Assembly (NCBI RefSeq): GCF_020564625.1
Contig: NZ_JAJBZT010000009.1
Coordinates: forward strand, 1-64,000
Length of the DNA: 64,000 bases
From: Leeia speluncae
GTDB lineage: Bacteria; Pseudomonadota; Gammaproteobacteria; Burkholderiales; Leeiaceae
Direction: 5' to 3'
Shown: positions 56,016-64,000 of the stretch, in pieces
How the letters are laid out: each line of letters opens with the position of its first letter
How positions within the stretch are numbered: the stretch's first letter is position 1
Notes under the pieces: model-generated
Database searches by the model: none
Told to the model about the DNA's origin: nothing
Seen by the model: only the letters and a program-made list of their open reading frames with translations
Program-made: the position numbers and the translations under genes

Positions 56016-56759
56016 TTAGCTGCTGAGTGAAAGAATTTGTGAGGCTTTTTGAGCATTTTGATCTGCGGTTTGCATCATTTTTACCTGCATATCAAACTGT
56101 CTGGATTGGGTAATCAAATCCACCATACATTTCGCAGCATTCACGTTACTGCTTTCCAAAGCATTGCCCGCCAACACGACCGTATTATCGGCTTCTGCCG
56201 GCTGACCACCTTCGGTTCTAAAGAGACCATCCTCGCCACGCACCATCGTTTTTTCATCTGGATTCACCAGCTTTACACGACCAAGCACAGCAACTTGTGT
56301 CACACCATTACCATTTGGCACAGTAGAGATGGTGCCATCTCTTCCAATAGTGATTTGTACGTTAGCAGGGATTTGGATAGGACCACCATCACCAATCACC
56401 GGTTGGCCAGCACCGGTCATCAATGTCCCTTCACTATCCATCTGAAAACCACCGTTTCGGGTATAGGCTTCTGAACCATCTGCCGCTTGCACAGCAAACC
56501 AACCTTTACCCTGAATGGCCATATCCAGATCACGACCAGTTTGCATCAATGTGCCGGGAGACATGTCTGATCCCGTTGTCGCATCAACAGCGAATGTACG
56601 AGTAGGCATACCATCGCCATACACCCAAAGCGCCCGAAAACTATTGGTTTCGGCTTTATAGCCTTGAGTATTTACATTGGCGAGGTTGTTTGTCGTTGAC
56701 GCTTGTTTATAGAGCGCATGCTGCGCTCCAGTCATTGACACATATAGCAAACGATCCAT
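56016..56759 (-). CDS. flgF: Flagellar proximal rod protein FlgF
   Basis: 247 residues; N-terminal RLLYVSMTGAQHALYKQASTTNNLANVNTQGYKAE and C-terminal LESSNVNAAKCMVDLITQSRQFDMQVKMMQTAD. The C-terminal cysteine in CMVDLI is unusual for a secreted rod protein but conservative. 18 bp before flgG. Confidence 0.95.
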   Translation of the reverse strand: MDRLLYVSMTGAQHALYKQASTTNNLANVNTQGYKAETNSFRALWVYGDGMPTRTFAVDATTGSDMSPGTLMQTGRDLDMAIQGKGWFAVQAADGSEAYTRNGGFQMDSEGTLMTGAGQPVIGDGGPIQIPANVQITIGRDGTISTVPNGNGVTQVAVLGRVKLVNPDEKTMVRGEDGLFRTEGGQPAEADNTVVLAGNALESSNVNAAKCMVDLITQSRQFDMQVKMMQTADQNAQKASQILSLSS

Positions 56760-56773
56760 GGCTATTCACTCAA

Positions 56774-58012
56774 TTAACGTAGGTTAACCAAGGTCTGAAG
56801 CACTTGATCTTGTGTTTTAATGGTTTGCGCATTGGCTTGATAAATACGTTGTGCGGTAATCATATTCACCAATTCTTCTGTCAAATCTACTTTTGACTCT
56901 TCAATGGCTGATGACTGCAAAACACCAAGACTTGAAGAACCAGGAACGCCAATAATTTCCCCCCCAGAATCTGGAGTTTCCACCCACTCATTACTACCCT
57001 TCGCCTGTAAGCCTTGCGGATTTGTAAAGTTGGCCAACACAATTTGACCCATATTGCGTGACTGGCCATTGGTATAGTTACCTTGCACCGTACCATCATC
57101 CGCAATCGTAATCCCGCTCAAACGACCAGAAGAATAACCATCTTGGGTTTGTGTATTTACACTATATGAACTACCAAACTGGGTGAAGTTTGAAACATCA
57201 ATATCAAACGTTTGAGCATTAGCACCTGCCGCTGTGTAAGAAGCAGAGAGAATATGATCTGTTGTTGCACCTGATGATGTAACAGTGCTCAATGTACCAT
57301 CAGTGCCAAAAGTCATTGTCGCGGCAGCTGAGGCGCCATTCAAATTAACAGCCGTACCATCGACTGTCATGTACACATTCCAAGAGTTTGAGGCTGTTTT
57401 TTGGAAATATAATGCTTGTGTATGTGGATTACCCAAACTGTCATAAACGGTTTGTGATGCACTCTTGTTGTAAGTAGTTGCATCAGTCGAGTCAAATGTT
57501 GCTGTAATGGCACTTAAACGAGAATCAAGGTTCACACCGACGGTTTGTGTGGATGTTGCTTGCGGCTGCAAATCTGTTGAATCAATCTGCAAGTCAACAG
57601 GTGAAGAAGAAATGATATTGCCGCTACTATCGGCATCGTAACCAGTCAAATGGTGACCCGCACTGTTCACAATATAGCCACTTTTATCGACTTGGAACTG
57701 TCCGTTACGTGTATAGCTAATCGCACCATTATCAGACATGCGGAAGAAACCATCACCATTCACTGCAACATCTAATGGATTGCTAGTAGAAGTGATTTCG
57801 CCCTGCAAGAATTGCTGAGTAACCGCAGCTAACGAGCTACCGATACCAATGTTGTTTGTACCGCCTGTGTTCAGGCTTGCAGCAAATGCATCCGAAAATT
57901 CTGCACGAAATGGTTTAAAACCAACCACGCTAGCGTTCGCTACGTTGTTACCAATCACATCCAAACTTTTAGAGGATGAATTTAAACCACTTAGACCTTG
58001 TTGGAAGCTCAT
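56774..58012 (-). CDS. flgE: Flagellar hook protein FlgE
   Basis: 412 residues with N-terminal FQQGLSGLNSSSKSLDVIGNNVANASVVGFKPFRAEFSD and C-terminal EESKVDLTEELVNMITAQRIYQANAQTIKTQDQVLQTLVNLR. The Ser/Thr-rich centre is the exposed hook surface. GGGGAG precedes the ATG. Confidence 0.96.
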   Translation of the reverse strand: MSFQQGLSGLNSSSKSLDVIGNNVANASVVGFKPFRAEFSDAFAASLNTGGTNNIGIGSSLAAVTQQFLQGEITSTSNPLDVAVNGDGFFRMSDNGAISYTRNGQFQVDKSGYIVNSAGHHLTGYDADSSGNIISSSPVDLQIDSTDLQPQATSTQTVGVNLDSRLSAITATFDSTDATTYNKSASQTVYDSLGNPHTQALYFQKTASNSWNVYMTVDGTAVNLNGASAAATMTFGTDGTLSTVTSSGATTDHILSASYTAAGANAQTFDIDVSNFTQFGSSYSVNTQTQDGYSSGRLSGITIADDGTVQGNYTNGQSRNMGQIVLANFTNPQGLQAKGSNEWVETPDSGGEIIGVPGSSSLGVLQSSAIEESKVDLTEELVNMITAQRIYQANAQTIKTQDQVLQTLVNLR

Positions 58013-58028
58013 TTGATATCTCCCCTAA

Positions 58029-58703
58029 TTACAGAATTTGAACAATATCAGACAGGGAGATATCGCCTACACCTGCCACATTAACCGTGATACCAGCGGA
58101 GCTGAATGTCGCGCTAGAAATCTTTCCATAAGACAAAGTAGTTGATTCAACAGCGGTTGAACCTGAAGTCGCGGAAACAGAAAAGGTATAATCGCCATCT
58201 TCTAACTGAGTGCCGTCAGAGTTAACACCGTCCCAGCTAAAGTCCACCATACCGCTACTTTGTGCACCTAGATCCACGGTATCAACCGTATTGCCATAGC
58301 TGTCTTTAACAGTAACAACAACGCTACTTGCACTTCCATCTAAAACCACCGCACCTTTTGCGGCACCATCCTCCAGCGTCAAATTATCGCCGGATGTCAT
58401 CACACCACGTCCAACCAAAGAAGCCGCTTGGTAGGATTGAGAAGATGCATAGGAGGTAGCCAAGTTCTCCATCGTCGTATTTAGCTTCTCAATACCAGTC
58501 ACCGTGCTAATTTGAGCCATTTGCGAAGTGGTCTCAGAATTATCCATTGGGTTCAATGGGTCTTGATTTTGCAACTGCGTAACAAGCAATTTCAAGAAAC
58601 GATCTTCAATGGTAGAGCTAGTTGAATCAGTCGTAGTGGTACTACTGCTGTTCAAATAGGCATACGGATTTGAACTATCGGTTGAGGTAACTGTGGTAGA
58701 CAT
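58029..58703 (-). CDS. flgD: Flagellar hook cap protein FlgD
   Basis: 224 residues: low-complexity Ser/Thr start, then DRFLKLLVTQLQNQDPLNPMDNSETTSQMAQISTVTGIEKLN (the FlgD signature, about 33-75) and a C-terminal FlgD Ig-like/tudor part. Scaffold for hook growth. AAGGAG precedes the ATG. Confidence 0.96.
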   Translation of the reverse strand: MSTTVTSTDSSNPYAYLNSSSTTTTDSTSSTIEDRFLKLLVTQLQNQDPLNPMDNSETTSQMAQISTVTGIEKLNTTMENLATSYASSQSYQAASLVGRGVMTSGDNLTLEDGAAKGAVVLDGSASSVVVTVKDSYGNTVDTVDLGAQSSGMVDFSWDGVNSDGTQLEDGDYTFSVSATSGSTAVESTTLSYGKISSATFSSAGITVNVAGVGDISLSDIVQIL

Positions 58704-58714
58704 TTAACTACTCC

Positions 58715-59125
58715 TTACTGACCTAGTGACAAAGTTCTTGTCATTAGGGTTTTTGCGGTATTCATCATTTCAACGTTTGCCTGGTATGAACGAGAAGCAG
58801 AAATCATATTGGCCATTTCTTCCACCACACTCACATTTGGCATGGCGATAAAACCTTTTTCGTCAGCCAATGGATTACTAGGCTCATAAACTAGTCTTGC
58901 AGGAGAAGGATCTTCTACTACCTCTTTAACCTGAACGCCCATCGCACCAGTGGAAGAACCATCTACAGGCATTGCTTGGAAAATTACTTGCTTCGCTTTA
59001 TACGGTTGGCCAGTTGAGCTAGTGGCCGAATCTACGTTTGCCAAATTGCTCGCCACCACATTCAGGCGCATAGACTGTGCAGTCATTGCTGAGCCAGCGA
59101 TTTGAAATACTCCCATAATTGACAT
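58715..59125 (-). CDS. flgC: Flagellar proximal rod protein FlgC
   Basis: 136 residues; N-terminal [44 protein letters not shown] and C-terminal [44 protein letters not shown] precedes the start. 19 bp after flgB. Confidence 0.96.
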   Translation of the reverse strand: MSIMGVFQIAGSAMTAQSMRLNVVASNLANVDSATSSTGQPYKAKQVIFQAMPVDGSSTGAMGVQVKEVVEDPSPARLVYEPSNPLADEKGFIAMPNVSVVEEMANMISASRSYQANVEMMNTAKTLMTRTLSLGQ

Positions 59126-59144
59126 GTTAGTTACCTCTTATCGT

Positions 59145-59558
59145 TTATTGGCTAGCCATTGCTTGCTGCAATGTCTTAATTTTGCCAGTCGTGAAGTTCA
59201 GCAACGCTTGGTACTGCAATGCATTGTCTGTAAATCGCGCCATTTCATCTTCTGCCTCAACGGTGTTTCCATCGATAGATGGCTGTTTTGGCACACGGTA
59301 TTGCAACTCAGCGCCACTAAATCCTGTTTCACTTGCTCCGGCAAAGTGAGCACCATTTGTCGTTTGCAATTGTAATTGCTGGCCGTTACTACTATTTCCT
59401 AATGCATTAGTGAGCGCAGATTTAAAATCAAAATCTTTTGCTTTGTAGTTTGGCGTATCAGCATTGGCAATGTTGGCACCTAAGACTTCTTGGCGATACG
59501 ACCTTGCTTTCAAGGCGCTCTCTAAAAATCGAAAGTGTCCATCTATTGAATTCACCAT
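59145..59558 (-). CDS. flgB: Flagellar proximal rod protein FlgB
   Basis: 137 residues; FLESALKARSYRQEVLGANIANADTPNYKAKDFDFKSAL near the N-terminus and DEMARFTDNALQYQALLNFTTGKIKTLQQAMAS at the end. First gene of flgBCDEFGHI, with a sigma-54 promoter upstream and GAGGGG before its ATG. flgA, flgM and flgN, often placed upstream of flgB, are not in this window. Confidence 0.96.
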   Translation of the reverse strand: MVNSIDGHFRFLESALKARSYRQEVLGANIANADTPNYKAKDFDFKSALTNALGNSSNGQQLQLQTTNGAHFAGASETGFSGAELQYRVPKQPSIDGNTVEAEDEMARFTDNALQYQALLNFTTGKIKTLQQAMASQ

Positions 59559-59588
59559 GCTTTACCCCTCACTAGTCATCCAATTAAA

Positions 59589-59604
59589 AGCACAAAACAT
59601 GCCA
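59589..59604 (-). promoter_or_regulatory. Sigma-54 promoter of flgB operon
   Basis: On the minus strand TGGCATGTTTTGTGCT matches TGGCAC-N5-TTGCW with two mismatches and exact -24/-12 spacing. Transcription would begin near 59578, 20 bases before flgB. It fits class II flagellar control by a FleQ/FlrC-type activator. Confidence 0.78.
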
Positions 59605-59683
59605 GACTAAATATATTGATAAAATACAAAGACTTAACATTATTTAACCACTAAAAAACCTCTCCAAGCTTGCTAAAAAGAAA

Positions 59684-59708
59684 AAGGGCGGCAATGATTG
59701 CCGCCCTT
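59684..59708 (-). terminator. Terminator after diguanylate cyclase gene
   Basis: AAGGGCGGCAAT and ATTGCCGCCCTT form a stem of 10 to 12 bp with a small loop, 27 bp after the stop, followed on the minus strand by TTTCTTTTTAG. It insulates the flgB promoter from the upstream gene. Confidence 0.9.
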
Positions 59709-59735
59709 CTATTTTGTATTTACCGCTTCTTTGAA

Positions 59736-61496
59736 TTATTCGCTAATTTCTACACGGTTCTTGCCGGATAACTTTGCTTGGTACATTGCACTATCCGCAC
59801 GACCAATCACATCCATCTCATCTTCCCCCTCACGGTATTCGGCAACACCACAGCTAAAGGTAATTAGCACACGCTCATTATTATGTAAGTAGAAACGTTT
59901 AGTTAATTCACGCTGTACACGTTGCATCACCAAAACACCTTCTTCGACAGGAGTAGAAGGAAGCAAAATGACAAATTCCTCACCACCATATCTAGCAACT
60001 GAATCTGTCGGCCGTAAAACATCTTTGACCACCTTAGCCAAATGAGCAAGTGCCATATCGCCAGCTTGGTGACCAAGGCGATCGTTCAACTTCTTAAAGT
60101 TATCGATATCAAGTAATGCAATCGACAGTTTTTTATGTTCACGATTAGCCCTAGACAACTCAGTCGCAAATGCGTCTTCCATGCCTCGGCGATTTAATAC
60201 TCCAGTGAGTTGATCCGTTCTTACTTGCTCGGACACTAACTCGATTTCTTTTTCCAGTGCAGTGACTTTTTCCGAGGCTTTTTCCGCCTCTTCCCTCACC
60301 TTCACTAGCTCATCTCGCGAACGAAGCATATCCAGCTGCATAGAACGTGTATCGTCCATCAAGCGATCGACGATAGAGGCAATTTTAGTTAAATCATCAG
60401 TTTGTTTAATTTCAGAAGAGTAACTAACAATCTTGTCGTGGTAAGAACCAGTACTCGACGCCATCGTACTTAGTCGATCAATAAAGCTTGTGATCATATT
60501 CTTAAACGTATGCTTAGCCTCAACTAAGCTCTGTTTTAAGTGACCTTGTTTAAAAATCAACTCTGATAAGGACTCTTCCATTTCATATAAGAAACGGCTA
60601 TCTAAAGGCTGATCAATAACCGCACGGATGACTTCAACCTGCCCTTGCATCCAGCTATCATCTGCAACCAATTCAGAAATGTTATTGACCAGTAAACGTA
60701 GTAATCTTTGTAGACCCAACATTAATGTTTGATCAGACTCATTTCTTAACTCTAGCTTTAACCAAAATTTCTTAGCAACTGTTGAAAAGGCTTCAAGCCC
60801 TTTCATTTCGGTTGTTTCTCGCAAGCGGGTAACTAATGCCATTGCTTCTTCATGCAAATCTGGTGCAGTAGTAAGACGAGCGACCACTCCATACTCTAAG
60901 GTATAAATCAGCAAATCACGCCAAGCTTGAAACACCTGCCCTGCATCTCCTTTAATCTCCGAGGAAGGGGTAGGCTCCAGCTCTTCTTGCAAAATATCAT
61001 CTAGTTGAACATTGTCCGACCAAGCGGTGACCAAGGCATCCAATTTGGTAAACAATAAATCCGGCTTACTTCCAAAATTAATAAGCACCTTTTCAAGTGC
61101 TTCTTTTTTCTTCGGTGTTGTCCAACCCGCTTGCCGAAGATCCCACTGCTTGATTAGATCTCGGACTAATTCAGCCCAAGCATTCCCTTTGCCGCTATCT
61201 ACGTCACTAGCGTCAGCAAGGGATTCTAAGATTTTCTCAATCCAAGCATTCCAATTACCTGATTGCAAATGGTCATCAAGTACTTGTTTCGTGCGCTGCA
61301 ATTCAAAAGCAGGCTTTTGGAGCTTTGAAAATCGTTCAGTCAGTAGTTGTAGAACGGGGTGCGTATCTTCAACAGGCACGCCAGCGATTTGGCAATAGGT
61401 TTTTCGATAATTATCAGGAGTAGGAAGCAGACGACTCATTGCCATCTGCTTAAGCGTTTCTCGAGCAATTTCAGCTGGATTAGAAAAATCAGCCAT
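59736..61496 (-). CDS. Diguanylate cyclase (GGDEF)
   Basis: 586 residues. The first ~400 are helical, soluble and not assigned to a named sensor domain; a coiled-coil stretch (about 385-425, EEAEKASEKVTALEKEIELVSEQV) leads into a GGDEF domain starting TDQLTGVLNRRGMEDAF near 427. The active loop is GGEEF (about 504-508), competent in known enzymes, and RPTD five residues before it is an inhibitory I-site. It should make c-di-GMP and be feedback-inhibited. It lies directly upstream of flgB on the same strand. Confidence 0.92.
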   Translation of the reverse strand: MADFSNPAEIARETLKQMAMSRLLPTPDNYRKTYCQIAGVPVEDTHPVLQLLTERFSKLQKPAFELQRTKQVLDDHLQSGNWNAWIEKILESLADASDVDSGKGNAWAELVRDLIKQWDLRQAGWTTPKKKEALEKVLINFGSKPDLLFTKLDALVTAWSDNVQLDDILQEELEPTPSSEIKGDAGQVFQAWRDLLIYTLEYGVVARLTTAPDLHEEAMALVTRLRETTEMKGLEAFSTVAKKFWLKLELRNESDQTLMLGLQRLLRLLVNNISELVADDSWMQGQVEVIRAVIDQPLDSRFLYEMEESLSELIFKQGHLKQSLVEAKHTFKNMITSFIDRLSTMASSTGSYHDKIVSYSSEIKQTDDLTKIASIVDRLMDDTRSMQLDMLRSRDELVKVREEAEKASEKVTALEKEIELVSEQVRTDQLTGVLNRRGMEDAFATELSRANREHKKLSIALLDIDNFKKLNDRLGHQAGDMALAHLAKVVKDVLRPTDSVARYGGEEFVILLPSTPVEEGVLVMQRVQRELTKRFYLHNNERVLITFSCGVAEYREGEDEMDVIGRADSAMYQAKLSGKNRVEISE

Positions 61497-61658
61497 TCAG
61501 CACCTGTAAAACAGTTACTTGTAAATGAAAAAAAGAGTGTTTGAACTTGTTAAGAATTGCAATCTTAATCAGTAAACATGGCGAACACAACGCTTTTAAA
61601 ATCACTTTGTAATAAACAGATTTAGGCGTTAGCTCAACAGATTAATAATAGACCAATC

Positions 61659-61738
61659 AGGAGGTAAATATTGGAGAGATGCAAAAATCTTTGCGTAAGA
61701 ATGGCTCAGATGCATTGAATAAACTAGCCAACCCTTAA
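61659..61738 (+). other. Possible micro-ORF with strong ribosome site
   Basis: AGGAGGT (61659-61665) is a perfect Shine-Dalgarno sequence in a 282-bp gap between two leftward genes. It sits five bases before TTG at 61671 (15 codons, stop at 61716-61718) and 13 bases before ATG at 61679, which opens the 19-residue frame MQKSLRKNGSDALNKLANP (stop 61736-61738). GGAGAG follows at 61673-61678; two GGA motifs could also be a CsrA/RsmA site. No confident promoter or terminator. Confidence 0.35.
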
Positions 61739-61778
61739 ATTCACTTACTTTGGGCAAGCCACTTAAAACAATTACCTG

Positions 61779-62114
61779 TTAATCTTCAGACTTCACCACA
61801 TTGGAAGTAGCTTGGGCGGGAGCTGGCGTTGTATTTTGGGTATTCAAAATTTGGATAAACAATTCATCTTGTTTAATCATGCCCAGTTCATGACGGGCAC
61901 GCTCTTCAATCGCATCAAAACCCTGTTTCAAATCCATTACTTCGGCTTCTAAAGCATCATTTCGATGCTTTAACCCTTCGTTCACTTTTTCAGCTTGTTC
62001 TAGCTGGGTCTCATGTTGCCATACCTTAAACCACCCTCCTTTACCCAACCACAAAGGGTACTGAAGAGCAACAATAAGTGCAGCTAAAGAAAGACTAAGT
62101 AAACGCAGGAACAC
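61779..62114 (-). CDS. ftsB: Cell division protein FtsB
   Basis: 111 residues: an N-terminal membrane helix (about 3-20), then a periplasmic coiled coil (about 33-70, QLEQAEKVNEGLKHRNDALEAEVMDLKQG), the conserved AIEERARHELGMIKQDELFIQIL and a Pro/Thr-rich tail. Forms the FtsQBL complex of the divisome. The start is a GTG. It follows eno, as in many Proteobacteria. Confidence 0.93.
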   Translation of the reverse strand: MFLRLLSLSLAALIVALQYPLWLGKGGWFKVWQHETQLEQAEKVNEGLKHRNDALEAEVMDLKQGFDAIEERARHELGMIKQDELFIQILNTQNTTPAPAQATSNVVKSED

Positions 62115-62157
62115 GACTAGAATCCAAAATTTTTTATAAATCTAGCATAAATAATGT

Positions 62158-62191
62158 AAAAGCAGAACTGCCATCTAGCAGTTCTGCTTTT
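62158..62191 (-). terminator. Hairpin between eno and ftsB
   Basis: AAAAGCAGAACTGC and GCAGTTCTGCTTTT form a perfect 14-bp stem with a CATCTA loop, 36 bp after the eno stop. On the minus strand only TTTT then ACATT follows, so termination may be partial and allow ftsB expression. Confidence 0.75.
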
Positions 62192-62227
62192 AGATTCATT
62201 TCATTTCACGAAGAAATGGGATAAATA

Positions 62228-63538
<1,311 letters not shown>

Positions 63539-63606
63539 TTAACAACTTTAAGGGGGATAGAAAATCAAAGGGACTTGTTAAGCCAAGTCCCTATTTAATC
63601 TGATTT

Positions 63607-64000
63607 TTACGGTAAAATTTTCTCAAAGCAGATGCTTCTTGGCTCATTTACATATTCACCAAATGAAGGAATGCGTGAGTAACCCGCTCGCTCATACAAA
63701 GCCACCGCTTCTGGTTGACGATTTGCGGTTTCCAACACAATTCGATGATAGCTAAATTTTCTTGCAGCTTTTTCTAACTCAGAAAGCAAACGACTAGCTA
63801 CACCCATGCGTCGAAAAGCTGATCGTACATACATACGCTTGATTTCAACCGTATCGGCTTCAATTGGCTTTAAGGCACCACAGCCAGCCAACACGCCATC
63901 GCATGTTGCTAAATACAGCGCGTTGCCAGGTTTGTCTACATCCGCCAGACGAAACGGACTAATTTGGTAGTCACCATAACGCCCAACTAATTCAGCTTCC
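63607..64000 (-). CDS. GNAT N-acetyltransferase, 5' end beyond window
   Basis: The visible 131 codons run in one frame to the window edge (EAELVGRYGDYQISPFRLADVD...), so the gene starts outside; the internal GTG at 63894 is not the start. The GNAT fold is clear: LYLATCDGVLAGCGAL, EIKRMYVRSAFRRMGVASRLLSELEKAA (acetyl-CoA site RRMGVAS) and LYERAGYSRIP. The acceptor substrate is unknown. It is 95 bp upstream of eno on the same strand. Confidence 0.88.
   Translation of the reverse strand, partial: EAELVGRYGDYQISPFRLADVDKPGNALYLATCDGVLAGCGALKPIEADTVEIKRMYVRSAFRRMGVASRLLSELEKAARKFSYHRIVLETANRQPEAVALYERAGYSRIPSFGEYVNEPRSICFEKILP

Overview
The window is a low-to-moderate GC stretch of a betaproteobacterial chromosome. 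The best guess is an aerobic or microaerobic, motile member of the Neisseriales (Chromobacteriaceae/Chitinibacteraceae/Leeiaceae side). Reasons: the betaproteobacterial marker DUF3460; the gene order sdhCDAB-sdhE-gltA-sucA-odhB-lpdA-sucCD, which resembles Neisseria; a complete cbb3 oxidase locus; and a sigma-54/sigma-28 flagellar gene set. The genus call is inference. I see no phage, transposon, CRISPR array or Neisseria-type uptake sequence.

Layout. 0.2-2 kb: three small leftward genes (DUF455, DUF599, DUF3460). 2.2-11.3 kb: rightward respiratory block of an HDOD protein, copper ATPase CcoI, a small ccoS, ccoNOQP behind an FNR/ANR-type promoter, then ccoG and ccoH. 11.3-13 kb: an exported ankyrin protein, a CBS protein and a Tat-exported high-potential iron-sulfur protein. 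13-26 kb: leftward TCA cluster (sdhCDAB, sdhE, gltA, sucA, odhB, lpdA, sucC, sucD), with a stem-loop in most intercistronic gaps. 26.2-29.2 kb: GntR regulator, mdh and an aldose-1-epimerase-like mutarotase. 29.2-35.8 kb: a basic-amino-acid neighbourhood (Lrp regulator, CtlX citrulline hydrolase, AstA-type succinyltransferase, a PrpR-like sigma-54 activator, ArgP and ArgO). 35.8-37 kb: a LEA2 lipoprotein and an HD phosphohydrolase. 37-40.5 kb: dTDP-L-rhamnose genes rfbBDAC. 40.6-43.5 kb: three-subunit proton-translocating transhydrogenase. 43.9-44.6 kb: two small rightward genes. 44.6-49.4 kb: macromolecular-synthesis operon rpsU-yqeY-dnaG-rpoD followed by a CAU-anticodon tRNA. 49.4-59.6 kb: flgBCDEFGHI and flgJKL. 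59.7-64 kb: a diguanylate cyclase, ftsB, eno and a GNAT gene cut by the window edge.

How it works together. The TCA cluster feeds succinate dehydrogenase and NADH, electrons leave through the microaerobic cbb3 oxidase (possibly via the HiPIP), and transhydrogenase balances NADPH. The CcoI/CcoS/CcoG/CcoH proteins assemble the oxidase. Flagellar genes show a sigma-54 promoter before flgB (class II) and a sigma-28 promoter before flgK (class III).

Most unusual. Next to the PrpR-like sigma-54 activator (31.8-33.7 kb) there is a cluster of TGTTTCA/TGAAACA repeats, a consensus -24/-12 promoter, about 260 bp with no recognisable gene, and a strong rightward terminator. This is a complete sigma-54 transcription unit with no known product: a candidate regulatory RNA, micro-protein unit or deletion scar. 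The second pattern of note is the set of non-terminator stem-loops in the TCA cluster gaps.
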